From contig NC_133652.1 of NCBI RefSeq assembly GCF_009905375.1, positions 15,984,850-16,048,849 of the forward strand: 64,000 nucleotides of DNA. Reading direction: 5' to 3'. The DNA is from Apium graveolens (taxonomy: Eukaryota > Streptophyta > Magnoliopsida > Apiales > Apiaceae). Within the stretch, counting starts at the first letter, position 1. Every line of letters begins with the position of its first letter. Below, piece by piece: positions 1 through 10,884 of the stretch. The notes beneath the pieces are model-generated. The model ran no database searches and had not been told where the DNA came from. It saw only the letters and a list, made by a program, of their open reading frames with translations. Both the position numbers and the translations under genes were made by a program.

Positions 1-420
1 ATAATTTTACAAGTTGTATCGAGATCAACTACTAATTTTACCTTAAAATTATATATGCACACTCAAGACGATTTTTAAAAATATATCTTACTTTATTTTA
101 AATTACTAAGACATTTATAACTTAATAAATTGTACATTACTTTTTAAAATGACGATATCAAATTTTATTATGTTTTGCTATTTTACTTAAATTTGATTTA
201 TGTAAATTACAAGTTATTTAATGATGTTTATGAAATATGAATAATTGAAAATAAACGTATCATGATTACAATTTTATAGTTTACTTACGAAAAAGGTAAG
301 TGTTAAAATTGGAAAAATAAACAAAATCTCTAAAATAATTAAATTATTAATAAAAGTTGAAAAAATGTACTAGTAAAAATATTTAAGTGATTAGTAATAA
401 TTTATTATTTATAATATATA
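1..420. other. AT-rich intergenic DNA, no gene seen
   Basis: No coding region, RNA gene or structured repeat is visible in these bases. The sequence is A/T-dominated with short poly-A and poly-T runs, as expected for plant intergenic DNA. Confidence 0.6.
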
Positions 421-650
421 TAAATTTTATCCGAGCCGAGTCGAGTTACCGAGTTCGAGCTGAGCCCAAACTAAATGAACCGAGTCCGAGCCGAACAGAT
501 AAAAAGTTCAACTCAACTCATTTATTTATCCAAGTTCATTTTAATGTTTAAGACCGGCTCGTTTAAAAAAACGAACCGAGCCGAATTCAGTTAAACGAGT
601 CGATCTCCAGTTTTGTTCACGAACAGCTCTGTTTATTTGCAACCCTACTT
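421..650. repeat. Dispersed repeat rich in CGAGCCGAG motifs
   Basis: This GC-richer island in AT-rich DNA has repeated words such as CCGAGCCGAG and GAACCGAGCC on both strands and ends in TTTGCAACCCTAC. Such blocks are common ends of non-autonomous hAT-type or similar repeats in plants. That family assignment is from memory of similar sequences; I could not find paired terminal repeats and target duplications. Confidence 0.3.
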
Positions 651-869
651 GCCACTTACCAAAGTTAATGCATTGGTAAATCTTGTCCAACTCTTAAAAG
701 TTGAAACAGATGAAAGATAAAGGGCGTGTTAGGCGACTAACATATAACAAAATTATTGATTTATAAGCGGTAAATATTTATCGACGAGTGTTCGTCGATT
801 CAATTTATAAATCCGATTTTCAACCTATAACTTAATAAGTTGAATGTATTGAATATTAATAATAATATA

Positions 870-1152
870 CTCCCTCTATCTTTTTCATTTCTTTACACTT
901 TACTTTTTTTATGTTCCATTCATTTATTTACATTTCAAATATTACAAAAAATAGTCAACGGGTCCCCTTATTTCCCCACTTTTTATTTCTTTTCATACTA
1001 CTTTTACCCCACTATGTCTTTTTTATACATTAAAAATCAATGGGTCCCGTCACTTCACCCACTTTTTTTTTTTTTTTTTTTCACTACTGTATACATATTT
1101 CTTAATCTCCGTGTCCAATCCTTTTGATAACAAATCAAAAGGACAGAGGGAG
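870..1152. mobile_element. Stowaway-like MITE
   Basis: A 283-bp element starts CTCCCTCTATC and ends GACAGAGGGAG, so its ends are inverted repeats of the CTCCCTCYGTCC type typical of Stowaway (Tc1/mariner) MITEs. It is flanked on both sides by TA (868-869 and 1153-1154), the expected target duplication. A 95-codon open frame across it is T-rich and has no coding character. Confidence 0.65.
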
Positions 1153-1581
1153 TACTTTTTTTCAACTTATTTTGATATTTCGTCTTTTTATTAACTTAAG
1201 TTTTAAAATATTTATTTTTATTAATCTAGTCTAAAATTCATGAATTAAGATAATTATATTTGAAATTTATTTATTTTGATTTATTTAAGTAAATTTTTTT
1301 GATTTATAAGTAAAATTATCCAAACACTTATATAACTTAATTTAACTACTTATAATTTATAAGTCACTTATTTATTTTAAATTATAAATTATTTATTTTA
1401 AAATTTTCCAAACCTAATTTCAGAGTGGCAGCCACTTCAATTTGCAAAGAGAGGGTCAACAAAAATAAATCACAGAGTCTCTTCATTTCTTTTAGGTCTG
1501 CATTACTCTTGTTTCCCTGACCGATCTCTATCTGATCCCAGCATCAAATAAAGTCTAAACTTTTCGACATCTAAAATGTTA

Positions 1582-1805
1582 CTCCCTCTGTCTCATTAAA
1601 TTATATACATTACTTTTTAGCATGTTTTTTTAATATTTATTTAAAATATAATTTCACAATAATTTTTAATTTTTTTTCTGAACAAAAATTTCATATTTAA
1701 ACTTTTATTAAAAAAAAATTAAAAAAAAATTATAAAATTATACTTTATAAAAATCTCGAAATATATACAAATAGTGCACGTATAAAAATTAACTGACGGA
1801 GAGAA
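1582..1805. mobile_element. Degenerate Stowaway-like MITE
   Basis: The left end CTCCCTCTGTCTC is preceded by TA. The right end, near GACGGAGAGAA and followed by TA, is an imperfect inverted copy. The interior is AT-rich and non-coding. The match is weaker than for the element at 870-1152, so the right boundary may be off by a few bases. Confidence 0.45.
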
Positions 1806-2145
1806 TAATTATTTTCTGTAAAAAACTATGTACAAACTTCAGGGTCCTGTATAAACTATGAAGTCATTAAGACCTAGGAAAAGAATAAGAAAAACACAGC
1901 TGGTTACATAATAATGGATATAAGACAGTCCAAAACACCAAACAATTCTCAAGAATAAACAAATGCAGTGACTCAGTTTATTTGCTTTAACCGATAGCTC
2001 TGTACAAAGACTTTTGTATTATTGTATTGTCTTAACTGGTGGGATCTAAACTTAAAGTCATCAACAGTAGTGTCGGTTCGCTAGAACTGTAATAATTAGA
2101 AAGCTGCAACAGCAGCAAACTAGCTCCCTGCAAAATTAACTAGAA

Positions 2146-2328
2146 ATGGCTAAAGTAGCAACAATCTTACCACCTTCATTACTCTCACTTGTGTTTCTTG
2201 CAAGACTCTCTGCTCTACTAGTTGCTCTTCTTGTGCTCACGTGGGGTTTTTATTTCCAGACCAGCTTCCTTCGTCATCATCGTCCTTCTTCTCAACAAGA
2301 CCTCATCTATGCTGTAAGTACCAAGTAT

Positions 2329-2371
<43 letters not shown>

Positions 2372-5047
2372 CCTCTCCCTCTCTCCCTCTCCCTCCCCCC
2401 TCTCTCTCTTTCCCCCTCTCTCTCTCCCTCTCTCTCCCTCCCTCTAGTGTGTATATCTGTTATGAAAATGTTTATTTAGATGTGTGTAGTTACATACTTG
2501 CATTTGAGCTAAAGTTGTGGCATTTTGGCTTATGATAGGTGCTTCATCCCTTACTAATGGTTATTGGTTTTATTGTCATCAGTGGAGAAGGTATTTTAAC
2601 AGTTAAATTACTGTAAATAATAATGCATAGCTTGTTTACTTGAATAAAGAAAGATTTGATTATGGGTTTTTGTTATTAAATTGCATTGTTAATTTATTTG
2701 TTTAATTACCCTATGCAGCGATTTTAGTGCATAGATGGCTGCCGGGTTCGAAAAATTTGAAGAAATCAGTACATTTGTGCCTTCAAGGGGTGGCTTTGGC
2801 TTCTGGAATATTTGGGATTTGGACTAGATTTCGAGGCGAAAGGGGAGTAGTAGCTAATTTCTACAGTTTGCATTCATGGATGGGTATACTCTGCATTTCA
2901 TTGTTTGGAGCTCAGGTTTGTTCTTGATTTTTATCTTGAGTTGAAATCAATTTCTTGTTATTTTATCGATGAAACTGAAATCTGAATACTGGATTAAAGA
3001 TGATAATTATAAATTTCTTTGTGTTCTTTTTCATAATTATGGTGTGATGGTGATTCCTTTATCTGTGGTCCCTCCACATTGGCCCCTTGTTTATTCAATT
3101 TGATAAGCAACAAGTTTCTATTATTACTTTAGGTGTCCCAAGGGTTTTAGCAATTATATGCACCACTATTTATTTCAAATCTCAGACTTTTCGAGCATTT
3201 TCCTTTTTCTTTTCTATTTTCGATTGCTCGCGAGGTGACTTCAGTACATTAGACTATACTAATCCCACCAGAACCTAGTGGAATCCCCCTCGGCATCTGT
3301 CCCAAACAACTCTGATGTCCAAATACCCTCCCCCCCACCTCAATAGCAAATTTGGCATTTTGGATTGAGTAGACCTATGCAGACTTGTGAATTCAGTCAT
3401 TTAAATCATCTGTAAGACGAAATTAGCTTGAAGAATTAAAACTTATGAATTTAAAGACGTGAATTAATTAGCATATAACATATATGCAGGCTATATACTG
3501 TGTAAACCTTTTCTTTTCTCAAGTAGAGCATTTCATTCTGTTAAAAATGATCTCTAGAAAATGTCATTTCGAACTACCAGCTTTTAGATAGTGTGCAAGG
3601 GGAATACTATTTCTGGCAGATAATAACACATTTGAGAGTCTCCAATGCTAATGCAAAATGACTATATTCATTGTTATAAATTATAAGATGGCACCAAAAA
3701 ATGCTTTCTGGTGCTAAACTGAAATTGCAACCAACTAATTTCACATTTAACTAACATTTTATCCAACTCTTTCAACTTTCATTTAAAGTGGGCCGACTTG
3801 CATTTCATTTGTTGTTAATTGATGATGTGACAAGGATAACTGTAGCTATCTCTGGTTTCATTCAACTATGGACATGCATTGGCGTAGTGTTTTTTTATTG
3901 AACTGCTGAACCGAACCGAATCTCTCCTAGCCATGCCAACTAAATTTGGATTATTAACATTTACTATCTTCAACAGAGTTGGCGTAACATGTATTCTTAG
4001 CAACACATACTGAACAGATCCTATATTTTCCACCGGGATTCTTTTTATACCTATGGCTCTCCAGGTGAAGCATGTCTCTTTTGGAAGGACCAAAGTAATG
4101 CACAATAGTTTACAGGTCTTATTTTTAAAGTAGAATTCAACAGGTTGTAGGGAATAAAAAAGATATTTTATCTTTCGGTGCCATGGTGGCAAGTGGTAAT
4201 TATATAAATTGACAAACCGTGGAAAGAAATAAAAAACACAGTATTTGGAATATTAGGCTGCGGAACTATGTTACCATGAATCAACTGGAAAACATAAAAC
4301 TTGTCAAAGTGTCTGTAATGTTAAAAAACAATTGTCGAGTTTTGCCCAAAATGAACCGTCCAGTGTTCATACCAGTTCCGAGTGTCTAACATATGTCCAA
4401 TGATATAAAATGTCCGGATAAGATAGTTGTGAGATGTATACCACAATGATGAGCAAAAGAGTAAGAAAAGTATTAAGGTTTCTTAAATAGAAATCCTGTA
4501 AGATTCAGGAAAAGCCTAATAGCAAAAGTTATCTGCTTTCTTCTGCCCGCTTGACAAGGTCATAGTTCTATTCTTATTAAGTTGAAGACCCCTTTTCAAC
4601 AACCCTGCTTGGCAGATGACTGAAATGTATTGATACATGTCATGCTTCACTATATATAACAGTTGAATTATCGAAAGATCATATAACTAGAGAACGGTTC
4701 TTGATATTGTGTGCTTTCACCTAATGCAGTGGTTGATGGGTTTCTTGAACTTTTGGCACAAAGTTGAAATGCGAAATATAAGAGCACGAGTATTGCCTTG
4801 GCATGTCTTCCTTGGTCTCTACACGTATGGGCTGGCAGTAGCAACAGCTGAGACAGGGCTTCTTGAAAAGTTGACCTTTTTGCAAGCAAATGGACGCGTA
4901 ATGAAGCGTTGCACTGAGTCTACAGTCGTTAACTGTTTAGGAATTGGTTTGGTTCTTCTTAGCGGTCTTGTGATATTAGCAGCAGTTTCACCAAAGCAGC
5001 GTAGTTTACAGACTGTGTATTCAAATGGCAAGTGTTTGACTTCTTAA
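2146..5047 (+). CDS. Cytochrome b561, transmembrane ascorbate ferrireductase
   Basis: A four-exon gene (2146-2313, 2539-2590, 2719-2915, 4730-5047), with GT..AG at every intron and frame kept throughout, gives 244 residues, the usual length for plant b561 proteins. The family passes electrons from cytosolic ascorbate across a membrane (tonoplast or plasma membrane in plants) to an oxidised acceptor or Fe3+, through two b haems. The four expected axial histidines are present at about residues 59 (LHPLLM), 92 (SVHL), 125 (LHSW) and 164 (PWHV); their spacings of 33, 33 and 39 fit the family. Hydrophobic segments start near residues 14, 57, 91, 127, 161 and 205, giving six helices. The conserved block AVATAETGLLEKLTF sits in exon 4. 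ATG at 2146 is the first in-frame start and precedes the first helix. Intron 3 is long (1.8 kb). Which plant paralogue this is cannot be told here. Confidence 0.94.
2331..2446 (+). repeat. CT-rich microsatellite in intron 1 of the b561 gene
   Basis: A nearly pure (CT)n run followed by CCCTCTCCCTCTC-type pyrimidine tracts begins only 17 bases after the intron 1 donor (GTAAGT at 2314). Read through, it gives a Ser/Leu/Pro-rich open frame that is an artefact of the repeat. Confidence 0.85.
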
Positions 5048-5677
5048 CTCAAATGCATGTCCATCATTGCATTATTTTTTTGTTGTAATGTACTATAAAA
5101 TGAGTCGAAGTAGAGTTTCAGGTGATAGTATGAAGATCCAAGAGCAGCATTCTTTAGCAACTTCTGCTCTTGTTGGCTCTTGAGTTTTAATTCTTGCTGT
5201 TATAGTATGAAAGGTAGAGTTGATTCTGTATTACATCATTTTGGTGATCAGATGTCACATTCCTATATAGTTCTCTCCAACTCAATACCACAGATAAAGG
5301 TCTATATGGATATAAATTGCTTTATGTTGTGGCATTGTTGAAACACATTGGGTAAAATAAAAAAAAAACAGATACTTTTAAGGTTGCATCCATCTCTATT
5401 TAAGATACTGGATATATCTTGAAACACTAAACTCTGGTTCAACTTTGGTTTTGGTCATTTGATATAAATTAGAACCAACACTTGAAGTTGTGCCTTGAGA
5501 ATACTAAATCTGTTGTCTTACAAATATTCTACGGAGCTCTCGATAACACTCTCTTTTTACACACATTATTCAAACACACAAGTCTCATAACTTGTTTTTG
5601 CATCCTCATACAAGATGGAAGAATCACAGACATATATATCGAGAGATATATATGTGTTATTAACTCGTTCAGTTCTC
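5048..5677. other. 3' flank of the b561 gene, no further gene seen
   Basis: AT-rich sequence follows the stop codon and should contain the 3' UTR. I see no strong polyadenylation hexamer and no coding exon until the short F-box-like fragment at about 5678. Confidence 0.4.
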
Positions 5678-5814
5678 ATCCACCGTCTATATGTGTTAGC
5701 GGGATTGCATATTTTGCAAAATACGAGGGGAGGATCGTGTGTTTTGATTTGCTCGAGGAGAGAACCAGGGAAGTTCAGTTTCCTTGCGCTGATCCCAGGA
5801 ATGGTTGGTGCTGA
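5678..5814 (+). pseudogene. Possible F-box-associated domain fragment
   Basis: About 45 codons read like the central strand pair of an F-box-associated (FBA) domain: a Cys-Val-Ser-Gly-Ile segment, then IVCFDLLEERTREVQFP, then a stop. In intact F-box proteins the same pattern (xCVNGVLYY..., IVSFDLRxExF) lies in the C-terminal half of a protein of about 350-400 residues. No F-box, no upstream exon and no downstream continuation are visible, so this is best read as a gene relic. The match is short, and chance resemblance is possible. Confidence 0.33.
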
Positions 5815-6182
5815 GGGATGATTCTCAGCTAGCTTTTCTTTACTTATGCGACATGGATGTTAATGAGTATTAGATCATGTTCGGACCTTCCTCTCTCACC
5901 TTAATATTTTAGTGCATTTGGATCCGTCTGTGGATATTCTACTAGTCCAGCAACAAATTGTTCCAAGCGAGGAATGAGGATAAAAAGGAAAATACTGGAG
6001 ATATAAAGGGAAACGAAGTCTCCAGGCCCTCCCCCATCTTCAAATTATTAACGAGCCCATGGATTTTTATAAATAAAATCTTATAGAATATATATGTTTG
6101 CACTGGACATTCACCGAACATCCAAGCATTCAACAAATTTCAAACAACTTCATATTCAACAAAACTGGCGTAACATGTGTTC

Positions 6183-7913
6183 TTAGCGGCCATACTCATA
6201 CGTGTTTATTCGAGGGAAGAACACAGGTACAATCTGAGCACCAAGGACGTATATGCCTTTCTTACGAATGGTATCATCTTCACTTGCGTAGAGAGAAAAT
6301 TCAACCTTTCCACCGCGATTTTGAGCCTTGAATTCCCCTACTTTAATCTCTATCCACTGATCCCTTGGTTTCCCCATTAAATTTTCTCTGCTCTCTTGGC
6401 TGGTCCCGTTTGGAGCATCAAGTATAAGCTTTGCTGTACGTTCCATTTCCAGGTCTTGTTTTAGCTTCACCACAAAATGAACCTCGTATGTCCAGCCTGC
6501 TGTCAGTAAGTTTTCCTCATACTCTCCGGCTATGTGTAGCCAATACTCTTTCTTCACCTCAGCAATCTCTGTTCTGCAAAATCGAAGCAATTATGATATC
6601 ATAATATGCATGATTAAGCGCATAAATATTAGCTCTGAATTGCATCCTTCAATAGATATTGTAACTTTAATATGCTATGTAAAATAAATCTTAGAATGAA
6701 ATTACAGATTTGAGATTTGCAATACATGATCTTTTGTTGTGGTTTAGATGGAACTTGAAACAATGAAATAAGAAATCTTACCCTTCTCCCCAGTTATCAT
6801 TGTTTAGTCTTCTGGAGGTCCACCATGTAGGAATTCTGGTATCAAACAATTTGGAGTTGAATCGATGAGTTCTAGCTAGAGGTACTAATATTACAAGCAG
6901 CAATTTCAACTTGTGTACGAACTAACCTATCATTTCCGTCAACAAACCAGTTCCATTTTTTCGAGTTATTCCCGTGGTCTATTTCCAGCTTATCAGCAGG
7001 CACTTGGACAGCATACATCTGGAGAGAACAAACATGCAATAATTACACGTTAACCGAGAGTAATCTCATACGGAGGAACATTATAATGTACATATTCTGA
7101 AAGTACCTTATCTATGATTGGTTGTAGTTTTTGACGAACATATGCCACAACTTTCTGAACCAGATCTCCTTCGTTCCTGTAAGGGTTAATTTCATATTGT
7201 TAAGTAACCTTCGTTCCTGTAAGGGTTAAGTTCATATTGTTTAGTAACCAGTCGCTCTAAAACCCCTTAAGGTGGCAGAGGAAAGACCTCTAAAACCTTA
7301 AGGTGCTAGAGGCAGGCTTCAACTGGATTTTATACTCTTTAACAGATACAAGTCATGCATGATAACCTAATTATATTACACGCCTACAATTTAATGAAGT
7401 ACCGAAGTAGACTAGTAACTAGTCGAAGTTTTACCCATGTGCATCTTGGTGGAGATCATATCCGGAGAGATTAGAAGCCGTGGTGAGAGCATTTCTCCAT
7501 TTCTTTACAGACTCAGCCCCGTGACGCCCTTGGTGTTTCTGAAAAGCCTTTTCAAATGTCCCTCTCTGGTGACGCACATCCGATGGATCAACGTTGTAAA
7601 ATACGGGAATGACCACCACCTGCCCCCCGCTCTTTCTCCTGCTTTCCATGATCTCTTGAAGCTCATCAAGACACCATTTCGAGTCTCCGTAATTTTTAGA
7701 GAAAACAATGACACAGATCTTGGACGCACGAATAGCATTCAGTAGCTCTGCTGAGATCTCTTCCCCCCTTCGCAAGGCATCGTCGTCTCTGAAAGTCTTG
7801 ACTCCAGCTTCATTTAGGTTTCTGTATAGATGGCTGGTGATGTTGTTTCGTGTATCTTGACCTCTGAAGCTCAAGAACACCCAATAAGGAGTGTTTGGTG
7901 GACTATAAGCCAT
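6183..7913 (-). CDS. TIR-PP2 fusion protein (PHLOEM PROTEIN 2-LIKE A5 type)
   Basis: Five exons on the minus strand (7913-7435, 7176-7107, 7018-6927, 6835-6782, 6573-6183), all with GT..AG introns and frame kept, encode 361 residues. Residues about 9-145 form a TIR domain: WVFLSFRGQDTR at the start, and the SKNYGDSKWCLDEL motif with the glutamate (E84) that is catalytic in NAD-cleaving plant TIRs. Residues about 190-361 are a phloem protein 2 (PP2, lectin-like) domain, with WNWFVDGNDRIPTWW, an AEVKKEYWLHIAG block and a GIYVLGAQIVP C-terminus. This TIR-then-PP2 order matches Arabidopsis PP2-A5; PP2 proteins bind N-acetylglucosamine glycans, and the TIR half suggests defence signalling. I chose the ATG at 7913 (MAYSPP) because it abuts the TIR domain; an upstream in-frame start at 7937 would add eight residues. 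No NB-ARC or LRR region is present. Confidence 0.92.
7168..7248. repeat. 40-bp tandem duplication across a splice acceptor
   Basis: The unit beginning CCTTCGTTCCTGTAAGGG is repeated with period 40 (first copy from 7168, second from 7208). Read on the minus strand it contains the polypyrimidine-CAG acceptor and the first bases of exon 2 of the TIR-PP2 gene. The gene therefore has two nearly identical acceptors; use of the outer one would add 40 nt and shift the frame. Confidence 0.8.
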
Positions 7914-8019
7914 TAGATATTCGTATAGGAGCAGCAAGAAGAAAAGTAATAGCTAACTTGTGAATAATTTTACGAGCATATGAATGGTTTGTGGAGCACA
8001 GCAAGCCTAATCAACCTTA

Positions 8020-8027
8020 TATTTATA
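8020..8027 (-). promoter_or_regulatory. Putative TATA box of the TIR-PP2 gene
   Basis: The minus strand reads TATAAATA about 107 bases upstream of the chosen ATG at 7913, a normal distance for a plant TATA box with a short leader. No transcription start evidence is available. Confidence 0.45.
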
Positions 8028-8029
8028 CT

Positions 8030-9348
8030 AACTTAATCCAGCAGTGCTCTGCATTTTTGAGTAAAGTAAACTGTAAAACAGTAAATCACTAAATCAGTGA
8101 AAAATTATATTTAATCAAAGACCATGGAAATGAGAAGTAAGGACAGTGAAGGTTCTATGATCCTAGCATCGTTGTATAAAATTTTAAAGAGTAGGTAGGT
8201 GGTGCATACAGAAGCATTGCTCGATTCAATGTAGACTGAGTATAATATAAGACAGTAGTAGTAATTTGGATTGATTAGTGCTTTCATTATCCAAGTTGTG
8301 CGTACTAATAAACTGTAATGTCAGACAAGAGACAAACAACAAATTGACCGCACACACATTTTCCAAGTAGTTGCGAACTTGCGATGCATGTGTTCATCAG
8401 GGGAGGACTTGATCAAATCCCCGACTTAAATTTACTTAGCCCACATGGCTACTTGTGTAATGTAAAACAGTAGGAAACTTACAAGTTATTATATTATATG
8501 TAATGTTTGGTATTCCTGTGTGTACAAATTTTATAAGTAAAAATATTCCGTACTTCAAATAAGTGTTCAATGTGGATGCACAACGTGTACATGATTATGA
8601 CGGGTTTCTTAAAAAATATAAAAAGTTTAAAAATGTAATATAAGTTATATTAACAATTGTAATTTATAACTTAATTTATAAGTTATTTAGTAATTTGGAT
8701 AATTTTGTGTATAAATTACTTATAAGTTGATTATGTGTTTACTAAATTATAACTTAAAAGTAATAATTTTTTTTAAAAAAATACAAAATTATAATATAAT
8801 AGAGTAATACATGAATATAAAATTCAAAAGACAAAATTTAAAATAGCAATATTGAAATACAAATTACTAAAAAGGTAAATTAAAATTACAACATTTATGT
8901 AATATAAGCATCACAATAAAATAAAAATAAATAAATATTACGTAATAAAGTTATAAAAAAGAAAATGTTAAAACGAATTTTTTAAAATTATGTACATTAT
9001 AAGCAAACTACTTCACATATTTAAGCATTTTTTCAAATAAATAATCCCCTAAAATAAACTAAATATAAAAAATTGCATAAAATTAAACATAAGCAGATAT
9101 TTCGAACAAAAATACAAGTATACATAAAAGAAAGACAGAAAAAGGAAGCTCGCCGGTCACAAGGGTAAGACAAGAACATGCTCGGAGAAAAAAATAAAAC
9201 GCTCAAAATTAGCATTTTTAACTTTCAATTTATCAATTAAAATGGGCTAAATATGATCATTCATTTGTTTTGTCACATAGGCTGGTGCAAAGTGAAACGG
9301 GCCAAAAGCCCATATAAGTTAAAATCCTTTTTACCCAAACATATATTA
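8030..9348. other. AT-rich intergenic DNA upstream of the TIR-PP2 gene
   Basis: No coding exon is visible. Around 8630-8760 there is a diffuse repeat of TTATAAGTTA-type words resembling those at 1300-1395 near the left MITEs, possibly remnants of a non-autonomous DNA transposon, but I could not define ends. Confidence 0.4.
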
Positions 9349-9595
9349 CTTCCGTACCTCTCATTTTTTTTACAATTTTTTTCACACGCTTGACACGCAT
9401 TTTAAGGCAACTATAAAATATATTTATGTAATTTATTTTTAAAATTTTCTTTTTTTTATTAAAATTTGAACATCATATTTTTATTTAGAATAAAAAAAAT
9501 TAACAAAAAAATATGTAACTACATTTAATAAGAGCATTAAAGTGCGTGTCGAGCCCCCGTCCCCCAATGTAAAGAACTGAGTGGGACGGAGGGAG
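9349..9595. mobile_element. Stowaway-like MITE
   Basis: The left end CTTCCGTACCTC and the right end GGGACGGAGGGAG are imperfect inverted repeats of the Stowaway terminus, flanked by TA at 9347-9348 and 9596-9597. The length is 247 bp and the interior is non-coding. It sits 36 bp from the left LTR of the Copia element. Confidence 0.6.
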
Positions 9596-9631
9596 TACTA
9601 TACAAGAAAGATGCACAAATAATTTGTGATT

Positions 9632-9880
9632 TGTTGTAAAATACTAGTTATAACAGTATTATATCGAACCTCTGTAAAACTAAATAGGGCAGAAAGGGAG
9701 ATAAAGAGAACTGTGTAGGGAGAAAAAAGAAGCTGTTTTGGTGCATCTTCATCTATAAAAAGTGAGGCTATTTATAGCCAACACAAACAACATGTTTATT
9801 AAATGCAATGTGAAATTTCTACTCCTATGAATCTAGCCTTACTATTTAACTTTTGACTACATGACAATCAACTTATAACA
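9632..9880 (-). repeat. 3' LTR of the Copia element at 9632-15442
   Basis: It begins TG and ends CA in plus orientation, is 249 bp long, and aligns without gaps to the LTR at 15194-15442. It is the downstream LTR because the coding frames read on the minus strand towards it. Confidence 0.93.
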
Positions 9881-9890
9881 CTCCCCTTTG
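9881..9890 (-). other. Polypurine tract of the Copia element
   Basis: On the minus strand the bases directly before the 3' LTR are CAAAGGGGAG, the purine-rich plus-strand primer expected there. Confidence 0.8.
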
Positions 9891-10042
9891 ATTGTCATGA
9901 TAATGTGGATCATAAATTACCTCGTTAAAACCTTGTCAAAGAAAAACCCAGTGATATAAAAACTTGGCGAAGGAAAAAGAGTACAATCTCCCCTTGGAAA
10001 AATTAATCATTCTCCGAAGTTTTGTTGTAACAAATTCTTGAG

Positions 10043-10696
10043 TCAACGCATTCCAATGTTATGTCGTAACTTCCCAAATATTGAATTCAGTAATGATTTC
10101 GTGAATAAATTCGCAAGGTTGTCACATGAACGAATTTGTCGTATATCAATTTCTCCATTCTTTTGAAGCTCGTGAGTGTAAAAGAATTTTGGTGAAATGT
10201 GCTTCATCTTGTCTCCTTTGATATATCCTTCCTTAAGTTGATCAATGCATGCAGTGTTGTCCTCAAACATGACAGTAGAACTTCTTGTGATGTCCGGTAA
10301 TCCACATGATTCTTGAATATTCTTGATGATAGACCGCAACCAAACACATTCTCTACTGGCTTCATGAATTGTAATGAGTTCTGAGTGATTTGTTGAGGTT
10401 GCCACTGTAGTTTGCTTCGTGGATTTCCAGGAAATGGTTGCACCGCAATATGTAAATACATATCCAGTTTGTGATTTGCCAAAATGAGGATCTGACAAAT
10501 ATCCAACGTCTGCATATCCGATCAACTGAGCTGTTGAGTTTTTCGGGAAGAATAACCCAAAATCAATTGTTCCACGAAGATAACGAAATATATGTTTGAT
10601 CCCATTCCAATGTCTATCCATTGGAGCGGAGCTAAATCTAGCCAATAAATTCACAACAAATGCAATATCCGGCCTTGTATTATTTGCAAGATACAT
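10043..10696 (-). pseudogene. Copia RNase H domain (element at 9632-15442)
   Basis: An open frame of 217 codons begins at the end of the RT domain (YLANNTRPDIAF) and covers RNase H: GYADVGYLSD carries the first acidic residue, followed by TSTNHSELI and the conserved Copia C-terminus with KHISPKFFYTHELQ and ANLFTKSL. It is separated from the RT block at 10885 by a stretch with several stops and a frameshift. RNase H would remove the RNA template during reverse transcription. It is not a separate gene but the 3' end of pol. Confidence 0.9.
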
Positions 10697-10884
10697 AAGT
10701 GCACCAATTGCACTTAGGTATGGGATTTCAGGACCAAGAACCTCTTTATCATCTTCTCATGGTCGAAATAGATCTTTATCAGGCTCTAAGATCTAACCAC
10801 CATCGGAGTAGTCAATGGATGAGATTTATCCATGTAAAATCTGTTCAAAACCTTTTCTGTATATATGGATTGGTGGAGGAAAAT

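Noticed and set aside
840..1127. 95-codon plus-strand open frame
   Set aside because: It lies inside the Stowaway-like MITE, is Phe/Leu-rich from poly-T, and has no domain.
2314..2535. Extension of b561 exon 1 through a Ser/Leu/Pro-rich frame
   Set aside because: It is translation of the CT microsatellite in intron 1. A clear GTAAGT donor at 2314 and in-frame joining to exon 2 at 2539 give the family sequence.
3866..4192. 108-codon minus-strand open frame in b561 intron 3
   Set aside because: No recognisable domain, atypical composition, and it is within an intron of a well-supported gene.
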